Source: Candidatus Latescibacterota bacterium | Lineage (GTDB): Bacteria > Latescibacterota > UBA2968 > UBA8231 | NCBI GenBank assembly: GCA_022825185.1 | Contig: JAJDYK010000215.1 | Span: 1-10,704, forward strand | Direction: 5' to 3' | DNA length: 10,704 nucleotides | Shown here: positions 5,717 to 10,704 of the stretch, piece by piece | Layout of the letters: each line of letters starts with the position of its first letter | Numbering within the stretch: position 1 is the stretch's first letter | The notes under the pieces: generated by a model | What the model saw: the letters and a program-made list of their open reading frames with translations, nothing else | Database searches by the model: none | What the model was told of the DNA's origin: nothing | Program-made: the position numbers and the translations under genes

Positions 5717-6064
5717 ATCCAACGCCGTCGGCAGCAGCGCCTGATTGTAGCCGACGATCAGGCGCGTGCCGCAGCGGAATGCGGGTGCCCGGAGCTTGCC
5801 GGAACGTCCCAGCAGGAGCTGAAGCAATTCTTCGTCTGGGGGTCGTTGCGACGTTAGGTCGAAGCGGAGGACGCGCTGTCCTTGGGCGACGAACAGCTCG
5901 GTCGCGTCTGCTAGTAGGGCGAGGGCGGCCGTGCCGGCGACCGGTTCTTTGGTCGCGCTCTGCACGATGCCGTCGGCAATGTTGTTTTGCACAAGAAACT
6001 CTTGTGCGCGCTTGCAGCTCGTTCAGCCGGGGCGGTGGTAGCGCCATTCTAAGGCGTGGGCCAT
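5714..6064 (-). CDS. ArsC/Spx-like thioredoxin-fold selenoprotein with UTSC motif, TGA at codon 14
   Basis: A 116-residue protein if the in-frame TGA at 6023-6025 is read as selenocysteine. The start is MAHALEWRYHRPG, then U14-T-S-C17-K-R-A-Q-E-F-L. This matches the ArsC/Spx opening, a strand ending in YxxPxC followed by a CxxC or CxxS redox site at the start of a helix; Spx itself has CTSC. The C-terminal part LLLGRSGKLRAPAFRCGTRLIVGY (about 83-106) matches the ArsC/Spx segment with the Arg-x-Pro turn (R92-A-P94). Length is normal for the family. The ATG at 6062-6064 lies 13 nt after the cysH stop, with AAGGA 9 nt upstream. Without recoding one would annotate a shorter product from the GTG at 5990-5992, which loses the active site. 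It is likely a cytoplasmic thiol/selenol oxidoreductase and a candidate electron donor for CysH; an arsenate reductase role is also possible. A pseudogene is the alternative, made unlikely by the hairpin and the intact frame. Confidence 0.82.
5989..6025 (-). promoter_or_regulatory. Candidate bacterial SECIS element of the UxxC selenoprotein gene
   Basis: On the minus-strand mRNA, UGA (6023-6025) is followed by GCACAAG, a loop AGUUU, and CUUGUGC (5989-6007). The 7-bp stem is perfect and can be read as 8 bp closing on GUU. The loop starts 22 nt after the UGA and has G at position 2 followed by U, as in known SelB-binding loops. The spacing and design closely resemble the element in the DUF5069 gene although the sequences differ, as expected for independently evolved hairpins that serve the same factor. 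The arms encode A-Q-E-F-L-V in the first helix. Confidence 0.75.
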
Positions 6065-6073
6065 TGCTCAGGT

Positions 6074-6078
6074 TCCTT
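6074..6078 (-). promoter_or_regulatory. Shine-Dalgarno site of the UxxC selenoprotein gene
   Basis: AAGGA on the minus strand, overlapping the last base of the cysH stop codon and 9 nt before the ATG at 6062-6064. It supports the start upstream of the in-frame TGA rather than the downstream GTG at 5990-5992, which would omit the redox motif. Confidence 0.55.
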
Positions 6079-6875
6079 CAGATGTTGTAGTGTAGCCCGC
6101 ACTCTTTGTGGTCGTCTGCGTCGTCGGTTTGTTCGTTGAACCAACGCCAGCGACCGTTGCGCTTGGGCTCGTCGGGCCGGATCGGGGTGGAGCAGATGAT
6201 GCAGCCAAAGCTCGGGTAGCCTTGGCCGTAGAGCGGATGCACTGGCAGGTCGTTTGCCCGCGTAAACTCCATTAGCTCCTCTTCGCTCCAATCGACCAAT
6301 GGATTGAGCTTGACTATTTTGCGCCGGGTGCCGTACTCGTCGATTAAGACCGCCTTCTTGGCCGTCTGCTGGCGATGCGCGGACTGGTCCCAGCGCTGCC
6401 CTGAAATCCAGCAGTCCGCGGTCTGCAACAGCGCGTTGTTAGGCCATTCCTTCCGCACTTGGCAGCAGTGTTCCTGTTTTTCCTTGGAGTCGAAAAACAA
6501 GTACTCGCCGTGGCGTGCGACCATCCGCTCGACATCGCCGCGCTTGGGTTGGACGACCTCAAAGTGGCAGCCGTAGCGCGCTCTGACTTCCTCCATAAAG
6601 GCGTACGTCTCAGGGTGGAGACGGTGGGTGTCGATGGTGGCAAAGCGCAAGTTCAGCCCCATCTCCGTCGCCATGTGGATCATCGCCACGCCAGTGTACT
6701 GGAAGCTGGTGTTGAGTACGGCCCGGCCGGGAAAGGTCTCGCTGGCCCAGCGCAAAAGATCCTCGGCGGGCATCTGCTCCAAGCCTAGGTCGCGGAGGTA
6801 GTGCGCTAGCTGCTGATCGCGCTCTTCGCTGGACGAGGACACCAGCGTTTTTTGGTCTGCGGTCATGGCGGTCAT
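6078..6875 (-). CDS. cysH: Assimilatory APS/PAPS reductase (CysH), iron-sulfur type
   Basis: A 265-residue sulfonucleotide reductase that reduces adenylyl sulfate (APS) or PAPS to sulfite in assimilatory sulfate reduction. The PP-loop-type ATPase fold shows RAVLNTSFQYTGVAMIHM (51-68), IDTHRLHPETYAF (81-93) and WISGQRWDQSAHR (156-168). Cysteines C137, C138, C225 and C228 form the CC-x(n)-CxxC set that binds a [4Fe-4S] cluster, which favours APS as substrate. The C-terminal E258-C-G-L-H262 contains the catalytic Cys that forms the enzyme-thiosulfonate and needs a thioredoxin-like reductant. The start is put at the ATG 6873-6875, the next in-frame ATG being 6864-6866; residues encoded further upstream do not look conserved. 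There is no strong Shine-Dalgarno. The gene after it encodes a UxxC thioredoxin-fold selenoprotein, a plausible partner. Confidence 0.93.
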   Translation of the reverse strand: MTAMTADQKTLVSSSSEERDQQLAHYLRDLGLEQMPAEDLLRWASETFPGRAVLNTSFQYTGVAMIHMATEMGLNLRFATIDTHRLHPETYAFMEEVRARYGCHFEVVQPKRGDVERMVARHGEYLFFDSKEKQEHCCQVRKEWPNNALLQTADCWISGQRWDQSAHRQQTAKKAVLIDEYGTRRKIVKLNPLVDWSEEELMEFTRANDLPVHPLYGQGYPSFGCIICSTPIRPDEPKRNGRWRWFNEQTDDADDHKECGLHYNI

Positions 6876-6882
6876 AGACTTT

Positions 6883-6911
6883 ATAATGTAAGGATAAGAG
6901 CAGATTGGAAA
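6883..6911 (-). promoter_or_regulatory. Possible sigma70-type promoter of cysH
   Basis: On the minus strand, TTTCCA (6906-6911) and CATTAT (6883-6888) are separated by 17 bases in an AT-rich patch. Transcription would begin about 7 nt later, next to the ATG at 6875, so the mRNA would be almost leaderless, in line with the missing ribosome site. Both boxes are only partial matches, so this is a weak call. Confidence 0.25.
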
Positions 6912-7009
6912 AATAGATCGCCGAAGTCCGCATCGCGTGCAAGACTGGATGGCACGCCCGCGTATAGTTTGCCCTTGCCATTGTTTCAATGCCAAGAGAG
7001 TTTTTTCAA

Positions 7010-7022
7010 GGTTGAGTCAACC
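7010..7022. repeat. 13-bp palindrome upstream of the ABC transporter operon
   Basis: GGTTGAGTCAACC is perfectly symmetric (two 6-base arms around one G) and lies 24 bases before the start of the first ABC gene, in the 171-base divergent spacer (6876-7046). It is of operator size and could bind a dimeric regulator. No matching second copy was seen nearby. Apart from this and the weak cysH promoter, nothing else is evident in the spacer. Confidence 0.3.
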
Positions 7023-7046
7023 CATTTTGCGGGGCCTTACCAAGAC

Positions 7047-9281
7047 ATGAACGCGCAAAAACTGCTAGAATCAGCCGACGCGACCGCGACCGCGCGGATT
7101 GCCGCTGTTCTCCCCGCTGAGGAGGAGGTGCTCATCCGCGCCTCGACGGATTTGGCCGCGGACGGGCGCTTTGGCCGCCAGTGGTTGGTCGCTACCGAGC
7201 ATCGCGTCCTCGTCGTGCCCGCTCAGGGCGAGGTCGTCGATATCCCACTCGCCGCGCTGGCCGAGGTGCGCACCGACGCGCTCGTCGGTGGCGGCCAGTT
7301 GGAGATCGAGCGAGTGGATGCGCCGACCTTGTCGCTGAGCTATACCAGCTCGGAAGCCGAAAAGATGTCCGAGGTGGCGCGGGGTTTGGAGCAGTTGCGT
7401 CAGGGGCAGCCGTTTGCCGTCAATGGGCACTTGGACCGAACCCGCTGCGAGAGTTGCGACCGGCTCTTGCCGGAGAAAAACGGCATCTGTCCGGCGTGCA
7501 TCAAGAAACTGGCGACCCTCAAGCGCATTGCCAGCTATCTCGGTCCGTACAAGCTCAAGGCGGGCGTCTTGGCCTTCGCCTCCATTGCCACTACGGTCGC
7601 GGAGTTGGCTCCACCGCTGATTACCAAGCGCATCGTCGATGAGGTGTTGGTCCCAGTGGAGGGCCAGGCTACGGGGTTTGACGAGCGCATCCACCTCTTG
7701 GGCCTATTCGTCGTGGCCTTGGTCGGCGTCCGCTTCTCGGCGTGGGTGGCCGAATGGGCCCACGGCTGGATTGCTACTTGGCTCGGCGCCCAGCTCACCG
7801 CAGATATTCGCTCGAACCTCTATCGCCGGTTGGAGATGCTGTCCTTGCAGTTTTACGACAAGCGCAAGGTCGGCTCCCTCATCTCGCGGGCCACTCGCGA
7901 CGCCGGCATGTTGCAGGACTTCCTCGTCGATGGTTTGCCCTATATCGTCATCAACGGCCTGATGGTATTTGGCATCCTCGGGTTTTTGTTTTGGATGAGT
8001 TGGTCGTTGAGCCTATACGTGTTGATACCCGTGCCGCTGACCATGGTATGGGGGGTGATTTTTTGGAAGCGGCTGCGCGGATTTTTCGTCAAATGGGGCC
8101 AGGTCTGGTCTGGCCTGACCGAGCGCACGGTGGAGACGCTTTCCGGCATCCGCGTGGTCAAGGCATTTGCCCAGGAGGATCGGGAAATAGCGGCCTTTGC
8201 CAAGCCCAATGGCCGGCTGCGCGAAGTTGCCGAAAAGACCGCGGTAAATCGCGGCGTATTCTTCGCTACCATCACGTTCTTGACGGGTTTGGGGGTCTTG
8301 GTAGTATGGCTGCTCGGCGGGCTGCAAGTCCTCGGCGACAAGATGACCTTGGGCACGCTGTTGGCCTTTTACTCGTATATGTGGCTGTTCTACGGCCCCT
8401 TGGAGTGGTTCGGCCAAGTCAATTCCTGGATGTCGCGGGCCTTTGCCGGAGCCGAGCGCATCTTCGAGGTCATCGACACCCAGCCCGAGGCGTACGAAGA
8501 CCCGACCGCAAAGCGGGTGCCGCGCATGAAAGGGGGCATTCGCTTCGAGGGCGTCACCTTTGGCTACGACAAGAGCAAGCCCGTGCTGAAGGATTTTGAC
8601 TTGGACATCCAGCCGGGCGAGATGATCGGCCTCGTGGGCAAGTCCGGGGTCGGCAAGACGACGACGGTCAACCTCATCGCCCGGTTCTACGACGTCGATT
8701 ACGGGGCCATTGCGATCGACGGGACCGACATCCGCAAAATTCATCTGCGCGACTTGCGCTCGCAGATCGGCATTGTGCTGCAGGAGCCGGTGCTTTTTTC
8801 CGGCACCATTGCCGAGAACATCGGCTACGGCCGGCCCGGCTCTTCCTTTGCGGACATTATGGCGGCCGCCCGCGCCGCCAACGCCCACAACTTCATCATG
8901 GCCAAGCCCGACGGCTATGAAACCCAAGTCGGAGAGAAGGGGGCGGGGCTTTCGGGCGGGGAGCGCCAGCGCGTCTCCATCGCCCGCGCCATACTCCACA
9001 ACCCGCGCATATTGATCCTCGACGAAGCCACGGCCTCAGTCGATGTGGAGACCGAGTTGCAGATCCAGGAGGCGATTCAGCGGCTCATTGAGGGCCGCAC
9101 CACCGTGGCCATTGCCCACCGACTTTCGACGCTGCGCAACGCCGACCGGCTGATGGTCCTCGACGACGGTCGCATTGTCGAGCAGGGGACGCACGCAGAG
9201 CTTATGGCGAAGCAGGGGACCTTTTACGAGTTGGTCAATTTGCAAAGAGAAGTGGCCGAGATCATCGCCATTAAGGAATAG
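7047..9281 (+). CDS. ABC exporter half-transporter with N-terminal PH-like domain and zinc ribbon
   Basis: A 744-residue fused permease/ATPase of the type IV ABC exporter class (MsbA/LmrA/BmrA-like). Residues about 1-125 form a beta-rich domain resembling bacterial PH domains (RQWLVATEHRVLVV, then IPLAALAEVRTDALVGGGQLEIE). A zinc ribbon follows with C134, C137, C148 and C151. The six membrane helices lie roughly at 165-190, 212-235, 295-317, 320-341, 402-428 and 432-452, with the coupling segment SGIRVVKAFAQE at 366-377. The ATPase has Walker A GKSGVGKT (531-538), Q-loop Q579, signature LSGGE (635-639), Walker B ILILDE (655-660), D-loop SVD and switch H691, so it should hydrolyse ATP. The start ATG at 7047 has only a weak ribosome site; upstream codons in frame belong to the spacer. 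The next gene, a paralog, begins 7 nt after its stop, so a heterodimer is likely. The substrate is unknown. Confidence 0.9.
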   Translation: MNAQKLLESADATATARIAAVLPAEEEVLIRASTDLAADGRFGRQWLVATEHRVLVVPAQGEVVDIPLAALAEVRTDALVGGGQLEIERVDAPTLSLSYTSSEAEKMSEVARGLEQLRQGQPFAVNGHLDRTRCESCDRLLPEKNGICPACIKKLATLKRIASYLGPYKLKAGVLAFASIATTVAELAPPLITKRIVDEVLVPVEGQATGFDERIHLLGLFVVALVGVRFSAWVAEWAHGWIATWLGAQLTADIRSNLYRRLEMLSLQFYDKRKVGSLISRATRDAGMLQDFLVDGLPYIVINGLMVFGILGFLFWMSWSLSLYVLIPVPLTMVWGVIFWKRLRGFFVKWGQVWSGLTERTVETLSGIRVVKAFAQEDREIAAFAKPNGRLREVAEKTAVNRGVFFATITFLTGLGVLVVWLLGGLQVLGDKMTLGTLLAFYSYMWLFYGPLEWFGQVNSWMSRAFAGAERIFEVIDTQPEAYEDPTAKRVPRMKGGIRFEGVTFGYDKSKPVLKDFDLDIQPGEMIGLVGKSGVGKTTTVNLIARFYDVDYGAIAIDGTDIRKIHLRDLRSQIGIVLQEPVLFSGTIAENIGYGRPGSSFADIMAAARAANAHNFIMAKPDGYETQVGEKGAGLSGGERQRVSIARAILHNPRILILDEATASVDVETELQIQEAIQRLIEGRTTVAIAHRLSTLRNADRLMVLDDGRIVEQGTHAELMAKQGTFYELVNLQREVAEIIAIKE

Positions 9282-9288
9282 ACCATCC

Positions 9289-10704
9289 ATGTCCACCTTT
9301 TTGGAAAATCTGCCGCACGCCGTCGAGGCCAAAGTCGAATCGCGCAAGGGCCGCGAGGAGCCAGTCCTGATCCAAGTTGCCACGGATATGGCTGGCGAGG
9401 ACCGCTTTGAGCAGCGCTGGTTGGTCGTAACGGCGAAGCGCCTGATGGTCCTCGATCCCAACGGCACAAGTGGCGACGAGGAGTTTTCGCTGCAAGCGGT
9501 TAAGTCCGCTCGCATTGAGGCGCTCGTCGGCGGTGGGCGCTTAGAAGTGGAACGAGAAGAAGGCGCACCGACGCATCTGTACTACTCCAATTCTCTCGCG
9601 TCCAAATTCGCCGAGGTCGCCGAGGGCATCGAACAGCTCAAAAAGGGCCAGGACCTCAACCTGCCCCACGAACTGGACCGCACGCACTGCGAACAATGCG
9701 GGCGCCGCCTGCCCGAAATAGGTGGGATATGCCCGGTCTGCATTGCCAAGTTCGATACCTTTAAGCGGCTGATCGGCTACATGCTGCCCTATCGATTTCA
9801 GCTAGTCTTGTTGCTGGGCCTGACCGTGTTGTCCTCGCTGTTGGAGTTGGCACCGCCCTATATCGTCAAGCATCTGATTGACGATGTACTCGTCCCCGGC
9901 ACGGAAGCCAACCTACTCTACTGGCTGGTCGGCGGCCTATTCGCAATTGGCGTCGTCGAGTGGTGCGTCGGCGTGGTGCGCCGCTGGCTCAACGTCCGGG
10001 TCGGCTTCCGCGCCATTGAGCACTTGCGTACGGACTTGTTCAGGGCGCTTCAGTATTTGCCTTTGCGCTTTTACGACAAGCGCAAGGTCGGCGCGTTGAT
10101 CTCCCGCATGAACAACGACTCGGAAATGGTCGAAGACTACCTGCTCTTTGACATGCCCTATATCGTCTCCAATGCCGCGATGATTGTCGGTATCCTGGGG
10201 CTGCTGTTCTACATGAACTGGGAGCTGACCCTGTACGTGCTGGCCCCGGTGCCGCCGATTATCATTGGCTCGAGCCTGATCTGGAATCGCCTGCAGCGCT
10301 TCTGGGGCCGTTGGTCGGCGCGCTGGTCGCGGCTTACTACGCATCTCAACGAGTCGATCTCCGGCATCCGCGTGGTTAAGGCTTTTGCGCAAGAGCACCG
10401 CGAGTCCGAGCGCTTTGATCAGCGCAACCACGCCTTGCGCCAAATCAGCGTCAGCGCCGAGCGCTCGTGGTTGGTGTTCTTTATGGTGACCAACTTCTTT
10501 ATGAGTTTTGGCGGATTTTTCGTGTGGTATTTCGGCGGTCAGCAGATCGTTGGCGGCGAGCTATCGCTGGGGGAGCTGATGGCCTTTATCGCCTATCTGT
10601 GGATGCTCTACCACCCGCTCAAGTGGTTTGGCGATTTCTACAGCTTCATGGTGCGGGCCTTTGCCGGTGCCGAGCGCATTTTTGAAATCGTCGATGCGCC
10701 CTCC
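9289..10704 (+). CDS. Second ABC exporter half-transporter, paralog of the preceding gene, 3' end outside the window
   Basis: The open frame starts at ATG 9289, with AAGGA about 11 nt upstream at the end of the preceding gene, and runs off the window after 472 codons. It repeats the architecture of the first ABC protein: PH-like domain (RWLVVTAKRLMVLD, then ARIEALVGGGRLEVE), zinc ribbon with C134, C137, C148 and C151 at the same residue numbers, then six membrane segments with the same RFYDKRKVGALISR and ISGIRVVKAFAQE sequences. The window stops at the linker AGAERIFEIVDAP just before the ATPase domain, so whether its Walker and signature motifs are intact cannot be judged. It most likely forms a heterodimeric exporter with its neighbour and arose by tandem duplication. 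Substrate unknown. Confidence 0.88.
   Translation, partial: MSTFLENLPHAVEAKVESRKGREEPVLIQVATDMAGEDRFEQRWLVVTAKRLMVLDPNGTSGDEEFSLQAVKSARIEALVGGGRLEVEREEGAPTHLYYSNSLASKFAEVAEGIEQLKKGQDLNLPHELDRTHCEQCGRRLPEIGGICPVCIAKFDTFKRLIGYMLPYRFQLVLLLGLTVLSSLLELAPPYIVKHLIDDVLVPGTEANLLYWLVGGLFAIGVVEWCVGVVRRWLNVRVGFRAIEHLRTDLFRALQYLPLRFYDKRKVGALISRMNNDSEMVEDYLLFDMPYIVSNAAMIVGILGLLFYMNWELTLYVLAPVPPIIIGSSLIWNRLQRFWGRWSARWSRLTTHLNESISGIRVVKAFAQEHRESERFDQRNHALRQISVSAERSWLVFFMVTNFFMSFGGFFVWYFGGQQIVGGELSLGELMAFIAYLWMLYHPLKWFGDFYSFMVRAFAGAERIFEIVDAPS

Noticed and set aside
5714..5992. A 92-residue protein starting at GTG 5990-5992
   Set aside because: It removes the first strand and the redox motif of the thioredoxin fold. 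The ATG at 6064 with AAGGA upstream gives a full-length ArsC/Spx-like protein when TGA is read as Sec.
8013..8999. Long minus-strand open frame inside the first ABC gene
   Set aside because: It is a complementary-strand shadow of the ATPase domain; the plus strand has all ABC motifs in order.
1..10704. Alternative genetic code with TGA as a sense codon (Trp or Gly)
   Set aside because: TGA terminates the lectin, kinase, FNR, murD and cysH genes at sensible lengths, and no other gene contains an internal TGA.

Overview
The window is GC-rich bacterial DNA, gene-dense, with no RNA gene, insertion sequence, phage gene or CRISPR array that I can see. It resembles a chromosome fragment of an uncultivated environmental bacterium. 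A sulfatase, a LecA-type lectin domain, a DUF5069 protein and ABC exporters with N-terminal zinc ribbons would fit a Planctomycetes-, Latescibacterota- or Poribacteria-like organism. That placement is inference from gene content only.

The main result is two short genes that look broken by an in-frame TGA but are better read as selenoprotein genes. (1) At 993-1259 (minus), a DUF5069-family protein has TGA at codon 46, where I recall relatives carrying a conserved Cys. (2) At 5714-6064 (minus), an ArsC/Spx-like thioredoxin-fold protein has TGA as the first residue of its CxxC motif, giving UTSC. In both, the reading frame and family similarity continue past the TGA, and a perfect 7-bp hairpin follows with its apical loop 19 or 22 nt after the TGA, as expected for a bacterial SECIS element. 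TGA is an ordinary stop for five other genes here (lectin, kinase, FNR, MurD, CysH), so the genetic code is standard.

Layout. 1-2667 (minus): an apparent five-gene operon read leftwards, consisting of LecA-like lectin domain protein, APH-like kinase, DUF5069 selenoprotein, FNR-type flavin reductase and the start of a family 2 glycosyltransferase, with overlaps or gaps of only 1-4 nt. 2668-2716: short AT-rich divergent spacer. 2717-4105 (plus): murD. 4191-5666 (plus): cytoplasmic type I sulfatase. 5714-6875 (minus): cysH (APS/PAPS reductase) followed by the UxxC selenoprotein, convergent with the sulfatase. 6876-7046: divergent spacer with a weak promoter candidate and a 13-bp palindrome. 7047-10704 (plus): two tandem paralogous ABC exporter half-transporters, the second cut by the window end, each with an N-terminal PH-like domain and a four-Cys zinc ribbon.

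Functional links (inference): the UTSC selenoprotein may be the thiol/selenol reductant that recycles CysH. The flavin reductase gene begins 1 nt after the DUF5069 stop, so its translation may depend on selenocysteine insertion upstream. The two ABC proteins probably form a heterodimeric exporter.
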